Program-made: the position numbers and the translations under genes
From: Chlamydoabsidia padenii
Lineage: Eukaryota > Mucoromycota > Mucoromycetes > Mucorales > Cunninghamellaceae
NCBI GenBank assembly: GCA_025330725.1
Contig: JAIWND010000070.1
Coordinates: 1 to 60,396, forward strand
Direction of reading: 5' to 3'
Length of the DNA: 60,396 bases
Notes under the pieces: generated by a model
Database searches by the model: none
The model's input: only the letters and a program-made list of their open reading frames with translations
Told to the model about the DNA's origin: nothing
Part shown: one piece after another, positions 21,695 through 33,362 of the stretch
How the letters are laid out: each line of letters opens with the position of its first letter
How positions within the stretch are numbered: the first letter of the stretch is position 1

Positions 21695-24600
21695 TTCACC
21701 TTTTTTTTATTAATTAAAAAAACACTACAAAAAAAAAAAAAAAGCATCTTCTTCTTCATCCATCCATCCAACCATCTTTATTACACTTTAACATTTATAA
21801 ATAAAATTATGCATTATAATAGGAAACTTTCACGAACCATCTTCACGAATCCACAGTAAATCAGCACACGGACTCAACAAAAAACAGCCGTGACAATCAA
21901 CAGAATATCAGTGGATCAGCTATAACAATCAACAAAAGGAACAATGATCATGCACAACATTGAAACAGCTAAAATAATCGACAAATGAACACCAATGATA
22001 TTAAAAAATAAGGAAGAAACGGTAGTATCAAGCAACAAAGATATAAAAAAGGAAGAGCGACAACGAATGTATAGCTTAGCATAGTGTATGACGTAAATTA
22101 GAATAGTTTGTGTAATAAACGCTTTTTTAAATAAAAGTGGCGTGCTTTTATCGTCCTTCTACCCGTGTTTACTTTTTTAATCAAACAACTGATATGTCTA
22201 CCTCACCAGAACCAATTACTTACAACCTTACTAACATCAAGGATGCTCTTATGCCTACAGCTATTCCGGGTGTATGGAAGCTTCCTTTGAATACATATAT
22301 AAATGTGTCCATCGACGAGTGGAAAGAATGTGTCGCCGAAATTGAAAAACTTTGTGCAGAAAAGTGGAACGTCAAGTCTACTTATAATCCCAAACCAGCA
22401 ACTCTTTTGTGCGATTCAGTAAGAGCTACCAATGTCACCGATCTGGAGAACCCCCCAAGGAAGTTCCTACTGCTCGCCCAAACCAAAAAAATTCAAAAAA
22501 TGTGAATTGCACAGGCATTTTACAAGTTTTTAAATATGCTGATAATCCATCAGTTGCGAAGATAATTTTGAAGTTTGATCATATCAACCATAATCCCGGA
22601 GGTCGGTCTGATATCGGCACTTTGCCCTTAAAGAAGAAGATGTTGGATTACATTTTGACACGGCTACAAAATGGGGGTAGCTGTTCTGAGATCCGTATGG
22701 ATTCGTTGCGCCAGCTCGAAGAGTGGGACAATGAATATGGCGAATCATTAGTTCAAAGGACCGTTGTATATGACGATGTGTACAATCAAATGGCGAAGGT
22801 AAATGTCATAAATAGGGGATCGAAATTTTTCTGCATGAATTTCATTTTTTTTTTTTTTTTTACCATCAGCTGAAAACTAAACTGTACATGTTTCGAAAAA
22901 ATGATCGGGAGTCTTTTAACACCTGGTTGGACAATCGCTTGGTTTCCCAGCAATCCTCAAGCATATAGCACAAATGAGGATCTTTTTGCTCGTGGTTTTC
23001 AGTCTCCCAACCAAGTATTCGAAATGGGTCGTGCTGTATCTTTCTGCCTTGATTCAACTCATGGTATTAGTTGTAGGTCAACAGAAGTATTGTATACCCT
23101 TGTCATTAAGCACCAGGAAACCAGCACAGGGTTCCCTACAGCGTATATGATTACTAATGATCAATCGGCGGGCCCAATTGTTCAGTGGTTGTGTCATCTC
23201 CGGGACAATAGTAGTTTCCGTCCACAATGCATAACTATTGGTTGCAGTATACCTGAAGTAAATGCGATTAAAAGTCAATGTCCCTCAGCGATTATACACT
23301 ACTGTGGGTTTCATGTCGCCCAAGCCTGGCAAAGACAACTGAAACAGAAGGTGAAGCTTGATGGGTCCCACACCAGTACCTAACTTGGACATTTTAGAAA
23401 CGATCTTTTGAAGGATTTAAAATTTATTTTGATGGAAAAAGGCTTGGATGAGTTTCACCAAAAAAGTTCACAAATTCTTCGAAGAATATAACGGCAGTGG
23501 TGCCGATCCATTCTTGGATTACATGGAAAAAGTCTGGTTCGCTAATGATGAAGTAATCAGTAGATGGAGCAGCGCATGCTTGCCAGTGCAATATCATGTG
23601 ATGGCCACAAACAATTATATTGAGTCATGGCACAATCAACTTAAGACAAAGCACCTGAAGTCCGAAAGAAACCGCCGTCTGGATAGGCTGGTCTTCATTC
23701 TTACCAATAATGTCGAGAAATGTTTTCTGGCAGAATGGGACCATTGGAACAAGCAAACGCATCCCGACGAGCAGCAGCACGAAGCATGGCCCCCAACATG
23801 TTCGAAATGATCACCAATCCTTTGAATGATCACGGAAACAACATTCTTGATTCTGCGGGTGTGTGGAAAGTTAGTTCATTTGTTTCTGCTGGCATTATTT
23901 ACGATGTAGTTGTTGACTCGAATAAGGCTATTGCACATTGTACCTGCATGGATTTCGCTACAAGACAAACTCCGTGTAATCATATGTGTCTTCTGAATAT
24001 ATACACAAAACATCCCCTTCTATACTATCAACAAAGTCATTATGTCCAACAAAGTCAATCCATTGAAGGTAACCACTTCCCCCACCACAACAACAATACC
24101 GATAATAATTTGACTAACGAATTGTTTTTTATATATTTATTTTAAAACATGCTAACACTACGAAGTTCCAACAACACCCAGACCAACACCCAGAAGCAGA
24201 GCACCAACACCAGATGGAATCCATGCCGCTATACAATCATTAAATTCGATCATTACAACGCTGCACCACCAGAGCCGATATGTCAGTCGCCTATCGCAAG
24301 TTCAAAGCGTGTCGCTTGAAGAGTTGCAAGAAGCGGATGCTTATTTGAGACGTGGCATAGCCATGATTGACGAATTGACCACACCTATCCGCAGACATAA
24401 CAGACAGCAACATTAGTTCCCATTCCTTGTCCACTTTTATCCGTTTTTTTTTTTTTTTCGTATACTTACATTTATATTATCCCACCTATACTTTTCTTAT
24501 ATTATTCCATCTATACTTACCTTTTATCCTTTAACCATATCTGTAAATGAAGACAAGTGATTCCTGTTGGTAATACTGGTTTTACTGTCCCTTCTGTCGA

Positions 24601-24961
24601 TTATTATAGCTGTTCCGTCGATGTGCTTAAATTCTGTAGTCGTTCATTTTGTAAATCGTCGTAGCAGGTTCACCGTCATTCTTTATTGCTGTTATCAGTC
24701 TTTTATTGATTGTTATAACTAGTCAACTGTAATCCCTTGCTGCTATTACTGATATTCTGTTGATTGTCACGGCTGTTTTTTGTTGAGTCCGTGTGCTAAT
24801 TTACTGTGGATTCGCGAAGATGGTTCGTGAAAGTTTCCTATTATAATGCATAATTTTATTTATAAATGTTAAAGTGTAATAAAGATGGTTGGATGAATGG
24901 ATGAAGAAGAAGAGGATGCTTTTTTTTTCTTGTAGTGTTTTTTTAAATAAAAAAAGGTGAA
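21695..24961 (+). mobile_element. MULE DNA transposon with ~220-bp terminal inverted repeats
   Basis: The left arm (21695-21914) starts TTCACCTTTTTTTTATT, and its complement is the right arm (24747-24961) ending AAAAAAAGGTGAA. Shared blocks include AACACTACAA, GCATCTTCTTCTTCATCC, AACATTTATAAATAAAAT, CACGAACCATCTTC and CAGCCGTGACAATCAACAG. Long inverted repeats around a SWIM-type transposase are typical of Mutator-like elements. I saw no clear 8-11 bp target duplication (left flank CCTTCTTCC, right flank AGATATATT), so the exact ends may be slightly off. Confidence 0.88.
22197..24417 (+). pseudogene. MULE transposase, frameshifted, second Asp lost
   Basis: The N-terminal part begins MSTSPEPITYNLTNIKDAL at 22197 and shifts frame near 22480. 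The central part continues to 22800 and an intron (about 22801-22868) follows. The core then reads in another frame: SFCLDSTHG (first catalytic Asp), ITIGCSIPE (Gly where Asp is expected) and CGFHVAQAW. A further frame gives NNYIESWHNQLKTKHL...RLDRLVF and the SWIM finger CTCMDFATRQTPCNH. A helical tail (EADAYLRRGIAMIDELTTP) ends near 24417. At least three frame changes plus the Asp loss mean no active enzyme. Confidence 0.85.
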
Positions 24962-24983
24962 AGATATATTTTTTTCACAATGT

Positions 24984-25081
24984 ACCCCCCTGTCTGAATT
25001 TCAAATTCACATTGTCCCAAATAAAAAGTCACCCAGTTCCAAATCAAAATGACGGTGTTCCAATTTCAAGTTTAAATGCTG
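24984..25081. mobile_element. single end of a TA-target element (CAGYATTTAAAC family)
   Basis: These 98 bases are the inverted copy of 55353-55437: both read TTTAAACTTGAAATTGGAAC...TGTGAATTTGAAATTCAGACA when oriented from the end. The end (CAGCATTTAAAC here, CAGTATTTAAAC there) abuts a TA dinucleotide. Only one arm is present at each place. Confidence 0.75.
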
Positions 25082-26417
25082 TACAGTATTTTTACTTGGT
25101 TTTCGGACCTTTCCAAAAAAATTTCGGACCATCTCTTTTCTTTTTTGGACATTTTCAATTTCAATTTCAGACGTTTACAAAAAAAATTTCAAAAGGTATC
25201 CTTTTTTTATTGGACAGAGTTATTTTTAATTTCAGACAATCTTCTTACTAAATTAGGATGAACGTCTAAAAGTAGCATTGGTTCTACAAAAACTCTTATT
25301 TTTAAGGCCTAGGATACTTGATTTCTATTGGGTTTGATAAATACAACTTGAAGGTTAGAACGTTAATCGTCCTTTTTTATTTAAGATGAAAATTATAGTT
25401 TTATACGTGAGCAGAGCGGTTCTTGGATTGACCGATATCTGATTTATATGATGATTCAATAGCAAAATGTAACTATTAGAAACATGGAAACCGATCAAAT
25501 AATGTTCTGTTAATTATTGATCCACGATAAGATGCGTAGTGACGAATCGGCTAATCGATGATTAAAGAATGATTGATTGGTTTATATGTTCTGATACAGG
25601 AAACATGTACAATCCAATCAAGACTATAAAGCTATTTGTGAAAATGACTGCATGTGCACATCAGGTTTACTCAAATATAAAAAAGAAAAATTCTTGAGTA
25701 GCTATAGTATGAAACAAAGAACAGATCATTATTCATCAGTACACTATAATATTAAGTTATAGGTAGAGTTGTCTGTATGGTTTCAGAATACTATGATTTA
25801 CAAGCCAAAATATAAGTGTGTGTAAGGCTACTCTTTGTTTTGGTTTAAAGATAGATCTAAGACATGAAGGGTGATCAATCTAAGACCATATTACATCGTA
25901 TTAAGTTAAGGCAGGTCTCTGATCTAGTCTCTAACCCAGTCTCATACATAACTTACATCACTCTGGATACAAATGTTGGATTCACTCACTGAGTCAATAC
26001 AATAGTCTTAGACAAAATCTCACCCCTAATAACAGTGATACTTCTAACACTCCACCATATTTCTTTAAAGTTTGTATGTCATTTACTTTTTGTATTTACA
26101 CAAATCTGATAGTTAAATCAAAGGGCTTGATCTACTCTTTATGAAAAAAAAACATTACTTTATTGTTAACTCTCTCACACGGCTACATTAGCACAAATGT
26201 TCACTGGGATTGGCTTTAGGTGGAAGACTCATATATATAAAGCAGTGAATTAGCAGTAGTTTAGATCTGGGGAGTTATTTTTTTTTTGCTTGTAATAAAG
26301 TTCGTTACTTATTTTGCATTTCTCCGAATAAGGTAAATATAGAGAATAATACAGAGCAGAGAAAAGGTATCATAAATTGGTAAAAAAAAACGAGTTGAAG
26401 ATGTGTTGCAGAGTGGC

Positions 26418-26552
26418 TGATTAAAGATCAAGAATTTTTTTCATGAGAGTCTCTTGCTCTTCCATTTTTGCAAGCTCCTTTTGTAAATCATCCATCTTAG
26501 CCCGTTTTTTTCGTATGTCCTCAAGCAATAAAAAATAAGATTCCTCTTGTTT

Positions 26553-26585
<33 letters not shown>

Positions 26586-27221
26586 CAAAAAAAAAAACTG
26601 TTAGTTTTAGAAAAAATATGTATTCAGCTAACCACAAACCTTTTCCATCCTGAGTTTGTCGATTCATCAATAGCTGTTGTCTCACGTGTAGTGACAGGAC
26701 GGGGTGATGATGGTTCAGCATCGAGTGAGTGCGGTGCAGGAACTAATGTAGGAGTTTGTACTGTTGAGGCAGGAATTAATGGTGGTGCTGTTGACGTACT
26801 TGGTGGATTGAAAGAGAGAGATTGCTGACTATAAATGACTTCATTGCCAGACAACCGTTGTTTGGCTGTTTGCACCTGAATTTCAAAGTTTCCAAGAGAC
26901 GCTGTAGTGGCCGTGTAAAGATTGAAGAAAACAGAAGCATTTACATGAGAATCAAAATGAAGAAAGCCACAACTAGTAGATACAGTGCGCAGAAAAAAAA
27001 ATTAACTCAATATGTTAAATTTGGAGTTGGAGCTAGGATAAATACCGATGCAACTGTTTTTTCGCGACATGAATAAGACCAACAGGCTTCAAGTGATGCT
27101 TTAAGAGGTTGAATACATTTGAATCGCTTTTTTCTTCGAGCTCCTGCCCAGTGATCATAACCTGGCAACGTGGCTTATTGCATTTATTACAGAATTTTGG
27201 ATTTACTGATGGAGTGGACAT
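26418..27221 (-). CDS. passenger protein of the TA element: Cys motif, central domain, coiled coil
   Basis: Exon 1 (27221-27046) starts MSTPSVNPKFCNKCNKPRCQVMITG, with a small C-x2-C...C cluster. Spliced to exon 2 (from 26973, acceptor CTACTAG) the frame stays open through RCGFLHFDSHVNASVFFNLYTATTA...FEIQVQTAKQRLSGNE into a Pro/Ser/Thr-rich linker near 26700. The last exon (about 26546-26418) is a charged coiled coil (EDIRKKRAKMDDLQKELAKMEEQE) with a stop at 26418. The donor of intron 2 near 26630 is unclear (GTTTGT or GTGGTT). About 200 residues. I recognise no family; no DDE residues or HTH are apparent. Confidence 0.55.
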
Positions 27222-27472
27222 TCTGTTTATACAGTAATTTTTTGACAAAAAAAAAGAAACTCGAATTTTGGATTTAAAATAACGCGTTCATTTTTTACGA
27301 ATGTCTAAATACTCGACAATTTCGCAGTCATGAATTGAGATATTGAAACACGCGTACCCTGCTTACGAATACAAAAATTTAATGACTGCACCTCAAAAAG
27401 AAAAAAAGAAAAAAAAAACCCTCTCTTTTTTATTTTTGTTATTTTAAATGGATTGTGTGCGTTCACCAGGTT

Positions 27473-27533
27473 CATCGTCAGAATCGTGAAGAAAGATGGG
27501 CACGTAATGTGCGATCCAGCCCCAGAGGCGCTT
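27473..27533 (+). other. possible last exon on the plus strand within the TA element
   Basis: After a CACCAG acceptor the frame reads VHRQNREERWARNVRSSPRGA and stops. It looks protein-like and basic but is short, and no upstream exon was found. Confidence 0.2.
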
Positions 27534-27631
27534 GACATGGTCATAGCTGCTTGCATTTATCTCTGTGTGCGCACCAGATTCTTTAGTCAATATTGCTTTT
27601 ATATTTTTATTTTCATTTTCATTAATAAAGG

Positions 27632-27797
27632 GTCGCTAAAAAGCGAGAAGATTCGCTAAGAAAGCGAGAAGATTCGCTAAAAAAGCGAGAAGATTCGCTA
27701 AGAAAGCGAGAAGATTCGCTAAGAAAGCGAGAAGATTCGCTAAGAAAGCGAGAAGATTCGCTAAGAAAGCGAGAAGATTCGCTAAAAAGCGAAAAGG
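27632..27797. repeat. 21-bp minisatellite, about eight copies
   Basis: The unit GCTAAGAAAGCGAGAAGATTC repeats with period 21 (ATTCGCT at 27651, 27672, 27693, 27714, 27735, 27756 and 27777), with only AAG/AAA changes. It lies just inside the right arm of the TA element. Confidence 0.95.
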
Positions 27798-28368
27798 ATG
27801 AAAAGAAAAGAAAAGAAAATTAAATCAAAACAGATTTTTTTTTCCCTTTTATATTTGAGTAAACCAATAGAAATCAAGTATTCTCATCCTAATTTAGTAA
27901 GAAGATTGTTTGAAATTAAAAATAACTCTGTCCAATAAAAAAAGGATACCTTTTGAAATTTTTTTTGTAAACGTCTGAAATTGAAATTGAAAATGTCCAA
28001 AAAAGAAAAGAGATGGTCCGAAATTTTTTTGGAAAGGTCCGAAAACCAAGTAAAAATACTGTAGTATAAAAATCAAATCATTACGTTTACTAGTTAACTC
28101 CGCTTCTCCTCTACTTTTACTTTTCTCTTTTTACTTCTCTCATTCAACTATATCATTGTTATCCCTTTTATACTCTATCTTTATCTTTTATCCAAATAGC
28201 TGCTGAATTGTGATTCGGTATGTATCTAACCATCTTCAATTGACTTAACACTGAATGAAATAAAACTCACTCTGACCTACTTTTAGGCAGTTATTATCTC
28301 CTTTTAAAAACTATCTAGAACACGCACAATAAATTTCCTCACATTCTTTTTCTTCAATTAAAAAATAA

Positions 28369-30508
28369 ATGGAAACTGATGATTACGATGATGTTCGCTG
28401 GGACGACTATTCTGAAAACAACAACAAAAACATATACTCCTCAGAGATATACGATAGCACTAATGATGAACCGGTAAAGAAAAGATGAATGTCTTACTTT
28501 ATGCACTGATCAAGCCTTCTTCCTTCCTTAATCCTTTTTTATTCTACTACAGGAATTCAGTCAAGATCTCTATTCTATGCCATCTACCTCAGCACAGAAA
28601 ACACTAGGACTCGATGTAGACCATCAAGATCAATATCATTCTTCTTCCTCTTCACCTTTTATATCGCCCGTCTCAATAACTGACAATAATACCACCCCCA
28701 CCAACTCTGCTGATATACCCAAATTGATGACCATTACTGTACAAGATCCACAAAAGTATGAGGCAAACTATATAGTCTATCTTGTTACTACCATAGTAAG
28801 TAAAACAGACAATAAATATATTGACCCTAATTCTTTCCCTCACAAGACCAAGGTAGAAACTTTCAAATCAAGCCAACCTAAACCTGTACGGCGCCGGTTT
28901 CAAGACTTTGTCTGGTTATATAATTCACTCTGTTTGGAACTCCCTGCTTGTACCATACCCTATCTACCTAAAAAACATAGATTAAGTAAGGAATGATTTG
29001 GTGGTTGTTATATATGTTTTTATAACTAACCTTTTCACAGAATATGTTAAAGGGGATCGATTCGATAAAGACTTTATTGAAAGACGAAGGCTTGGGTAGG
29101 TAAAAGAAGAAGGTTGTCAAAAACAGAAAGCAGAAAGACTAACTTTACCCTACTTTATATTTAGACTCCAATGGTTTTTAAATCGAATAGCAAGACATCC
29201 TTTACTACAAGCATCACAATACACACGTGTCTTTTTGGAATCCGGGGATTTTGTACGTTCAAAACAACAAAAAAGGAATAATCACGTGATCTAACTTGAA
29301 GTGATTTCCCATATCATAGAAAAACGACAAACAAATGCAATCAAAATGTATCCCATCGTCTTGTGGATCTGTATTCGCGACTTCTATACTGAAATCATTT
29401 ACCAAAGTCAAGAAACCAGACGATCGATTTGTCATGATGAAGGAATCGGTGAATAAATTACAAGACAACTTGAATATCGTCGAACGACTCTCTACTCGGA
29501 TTAGAAAACGACAACAAGGTAAACAAAATAACAAGAAGAACAAGGGAAAAAAAAGGGGAGTCTAGCACTTACCCTTCATTGGTAATAGGTTTGGAACAAG
29601 ATTATCTTGAATTCTCATATAGTATCCGCGGCCTTTCTGTATTGGAACCAATGGTGGAACACAAGCTGCGACAATTTGCTGAAGCGACGGAAACATACGC
29701 CAGGTATTTTGGGGATCTGGTAAGTGTGTATTTAAAAGAAGAAGGAACATGTTACTAATTCTCTCTCTCTTTCTTTGAATATAGACAAAGAATGAAGGTA
29801 TAACATACCTAAATAACATACGTGAACTGCTGACGTACTGTCAGGCAATGAAGGTAAATAATGTGTAAATGAAATCAACTAGAAGGTTTCTAATATATAT
29901 CATGAATAGGAACAATTACAACAATGTGATCAAAAACAATTGGATTTTGAAGCACTGTCAACTTACTTACAGCAGCTTGGTCTCGAACGGGAGCGACTCT
30001 TACATCCTGGACAACAAATGGGCGGGACACCATCCGTTAGTGATTTTATGGCCGACAAGATGAGTGAAATGAAAGGCAATAAATTGCCACAAACAAGAAA
30101 GGAACGACTGACCCGTCTGCAATTCAAATTAGAACAGGTAAAAAAAAAGGGGGGGGGGTCGTAAGGTGGGACTTTGACTGATTCTCTCTCTCTCTCTGGT
30201 GCTTAGCTAGAACAAGATGTATCACTTGCCAACGACGCCAATAATACTTACTCAAATCAAATGATCAAGGAATACCATACATTTCAACAAACGAGGGTGG
30301 TGGAACTAAAACAAGGATTGGCTGCTTATGCAGATTGTCGTGTGGACTTTTTTCGAAAGGTAAACAAAGGGGCAGGAACAAAACCTATTACTAACATAAT
30401 AATCTATCTATCTATCTATCCAATAAATAGAGTATAGACCTTTGGACAAATGTCTTACCAATCTTAACAAGTATGAACATAGACGAAGAAAATGGTGGTT
30501 TAGATTAG
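28369..30508 (+). CDS. SNX4: sorting nexin Snx4/Atg24
   Basis: Eleven exons join in phase (28369-28473, 28553-28795, 28847-28985, 29041-29095, 29165-29252, 29320-29518, 29589-29719, 29785-29853, 29910-30137, 30207-30359, 30431-30508), giving 495 residues. The PX domain (about 66-180) has VRRRFQDFVWLYNSL, the YLPKKH turn, KYVKGDRFDKDFIERRRLGLQWFLNRI and FLESGDF. The RRF and RR positions bind phosphatidylinositol 3-phosphate. A BAR domain follows, starting FTKVKKPDDRF. Snx4 works with Snx41/42 in retrieval from endosomes and in selective autophagy. The N-terminus is acidic and Asn/Ser-rich. The intron at 28796-28846 can be read through in frame, so retention is possible. Confidence 0.93.
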
Positions 30509-31223
30509 TTTGTTGTTAGTTTAGTTTACTAGTTTTATTAATTAATTAATTAATCAAAAGCAACAATAAAATATACGATGTTTAAAAGTGGTTGAAAGAA
30601 ATGATCAAAAGCAATCATACATAGGAAAATAAATCAAACAGTCAGTTAGTACTGTGATCCGCCCCTTTTGTCTATGGAAAAGATAAAACTTACCCCCGAA
30701 ATACAGTGATGTTGGGGAAGCGGTTACCCCCCGGAAGATATTGAGCATAATGAAGTAATGAACTGGGAATAGACAAAGAAGTGGAGACAAAGGAATAAAG
30801 AGAGAGAGAGCGGATTCATACCAAGTGGCTAGTATTACTACATGAATTGTTTGATTGTGTAACCATTGCAGCCTGGCTGATCACATTGACAGTTGCCTTT
30901 ATGGATAAAGAAAATATAATATAGTGAAATCGATCAATAGATAACGTACGATTATGGGTGAAATGGTTGTGCACTCTTTAATCGTCGGCCGCGTAACTGA
31001 AATCGACTTGATACAACACTATACAATAGGATACACGGGATGCAGCTTGATACAACATTATACAACATTATACAGCAGGATACCATTGGGTACAACAGGA
31101 TATACATGAAACAACAGGATACGGACGACGATTAGGAATTAGACCTTGAATTAGTTAGATTACTCAATAAATAAACATCTCTTTATTTCAATTCCTTTAC
31201 TCTTTCTCTTTATTAACTTTTAA
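30509..31223. other. intergenic with possible minus-strand gene and GATACAACA repeats
   Basis: On the minus strand near 30895-30840 and 30770-30700 two frames could splice (HNQTIHVVILATC then SLLHYAQYLPGGNRFPNITVFRG). They look like a small membrane protein, but I find no start or end. From 31010 to 31120 a degenerate GATACAACA/TATACAACA repeat runs up to the MULE. Nothing else is supported. Confidence 0.3.
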
Positions 31224-33362
31224 ATGCCTACATCTGCAACGGTCTTTACCACTACGAACATTACCGATGCCTTAAAACAATCGGCAATTATTAGTGCCAA
31301 ACAATTAGTCAATCCGGTCTTCGTTGATCGTACATGTTGGAAAGCCTGCTTTGATTGTATCAATGAATTATGCGCTTTTAAGTGGATTTACAAAAAACAA
31401 CATTTAAACATCGACGAATAATATGCGAAATGTAAAATTCAGCATCCAATATTTTTGCCATTGCGGCGGTCCTCACGTAGTTAATCACCCAATCCGCAAA
31501 CGCCAAAAAGTGTCAAAGAAGGTAGGGTGCCCGGAAAAACTAACAGTGAAATGTTATTCGTCCAATCCTCGAGTAGCCGAAATCACCATCACCAAACAGC
31601 ATGAATATCACCTACCTGGAGATGATGAAGACATCAAGACCCTTCCAGTCGCAAAGGCGCACCTTATGCAAATTAAAGAGCAACTTCGGTTTAGTCGCGA
31701 TTGTAGAAGGATTGGTCTCAACATGCTCTACCAATTGAAAAACTTCACCACGACGTACCGTTTGCCCAATTATGAAGACATCTATAATGAACTTCGTAAA
31801 ATAACCGAACACATGTATAAGCGAGACAACAATGGCATGACGTCCTTCAAGTTATGGCTCGATTATCTGTCAACCAAAGACTACTTAATCTTTAATGATT
31901 CAACGAGCAATGCAAGTGATAATTATTTCGCCAATGGGTTTCAATTACCAGATCAGCTTCGGCTTATGGGGGTTTCTGACTCATACAGTATGGATGCCAC
32001 TCATAACGTCGAACATCATATCAGAACTATTATGTACAGTCTAATTGTGAAGCACCCTCAATCTGTTCGTGGCTATCCAGTGGCATATATGATTACAAAT
32101 AATCGTGGAATTGGCCCAATTATGCAATGGCTTCAAATCTTGAAGGTGACATGTGGCATGAACCCTAAAATCATCTCCGTCGACTGTGACAATGCTGAAC
32201 GCACGGCCATCGGAAACATCTTTGCAAATTGTCAAATCAGACTGTGTGCATTCCATGTAACACAAGCATGGTCAAGGCAGATAAGTAACAAAGTCTTTCT
32301 TAGTGATGTTTCTGGATACGAACAAGTGGTGTACAAGGGGGAAATGATGAATGCATTGAACAAACTTATCATCATTGATTGCGCCGATGAGTTCCTCACC
32401 AAATTGAATGAATTCATGCAAGATTATGCCGTCCAAGTTGAATTTATGGACTACTTTGTCAAGTAATGGACAGAAGACGATACCAAGGTTATGCAATGGA
32501 GCCGTGCTTATTTTGGTGTTGAATACGCCCATCTTTTGACCAATAACTATATTGAAAGCTGGTATAACCAACTTAAAACATACTTTTTGGAAAGAAGAAG
32601 ATACCAACGACTGGATCGACTAGTCTTCGTCCTAGTGAATGATGTGGAAAGGTACTATAAAAACGATCATCAGCGTGTGGCAAGACTCGAAGGACAAATG
32701 GGACCAGAAGCAAGCGAAGATGCCATTCGATGATTCCATGCTGAAATTTTAGGCCGGGATGTTACCGAAAAGATGATCACGCCACCTGGCAGTATTGGTG
32801 AAGATGGATGACCGATTAGTTCAACATGTTTGGTACGATCTTTTGATGCTGATGATATTTCGTATTCGGTGGAGGTCATAGACAAGGAGATACGATCATG
32901 TACCTGTATTGATCAACAACGTCGTAAACCTTATTCTTGTAAGCATATGCTTCTTTTGGAGCGCTATTTTATAAAAAACAAAACAAAAAAAGAATACATG
33001 TTCACAATCCCTCATTGGATGCCATTCCCGCCAGCACCAATGTTTTTACCCGCAACAGCAACATTACAAGTGATATCATTGTCGTCAGAATCCATGATAA
33101 TAGCAGCAACAATAGCAATAAATTGGAACCAAATACTGAGGCCAGTAACAACAACAGATCCCAGGTTCAACGTTATTTGGAATATTCGTCCGATCCAATA
33201 TACTACAAGTATCATCAAAGAGAGGATATCTGCCGGTTAAGCTACATTTCTGCCGATGAAGCCAAAGAGCTTGCCGATGCTGTCCACCAGATTGAGCAAG
33301 TGTACGAAGGTATCAAGGCAAGACAGAGAAATAGCTTCCGTACCAATTTCACCCAAAGATAG
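31224..33362 (+). pseudogene. MULE transposase, one frameshift and three in-frame stops
   Basis: The N-terminal block (TNITDALKQSA...CWKACFDCINELC) ends at a TAA (31419), and the rest is shifted by one base. The main body reads from 31423 with SMDATHN (first Asp), IISVDCDNAE (second Asp), CAFHVTQAW, NNYIESWYNQLKTYFL...RLDRLVF and the SWIM finger CTCIDQQRRKPYSCKH. The helical tail ends at 33362. In-frame stops at 32464 (TAA), 32731 (TGA) and 32809 (TGA) break an otherwise intact frame. Unlike the 22-24 kb copy, both visible Asp residues remain. I could not find its inverted repeats. Confidence 0.88.

Larger units (their letters stand above)
25084..28061. mobile_element. 2.98-kb TA-flanked element with 178-bp inverted repeats and a passenger gene
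   Basis: The arms are 25084-25261 and 27884-28061. They begin CAGTATTTTTACTTGGTTTT and by my reading differ at about one position. TA sits at 25082-25083 and at 28062-28063, as for Tc1/mariner/pogo-type target sites. No transposase is visible. The region 25300-26400 has no frame I trust. A spliced minus-strand gene (26418-27221) and a 21-bp minisatellite (27632-27797) lie inside. A related 20-base stretch (GATACTTGATTTCTATTGG) is inverted just inside both arms. Confidence 0.9.

Noticed and set aside
27632..27797. CRISPR-like array
   Set aside because: The 21-bp units are directly adjacent with no spacers, so it is a minisatellite, and the genome is fungal.
33012..33240. Overlapping plus frames after the 33.0-kb SWIM finger as separate genes
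   Set aside because: They are alternative frames of one decayed transposase tail.
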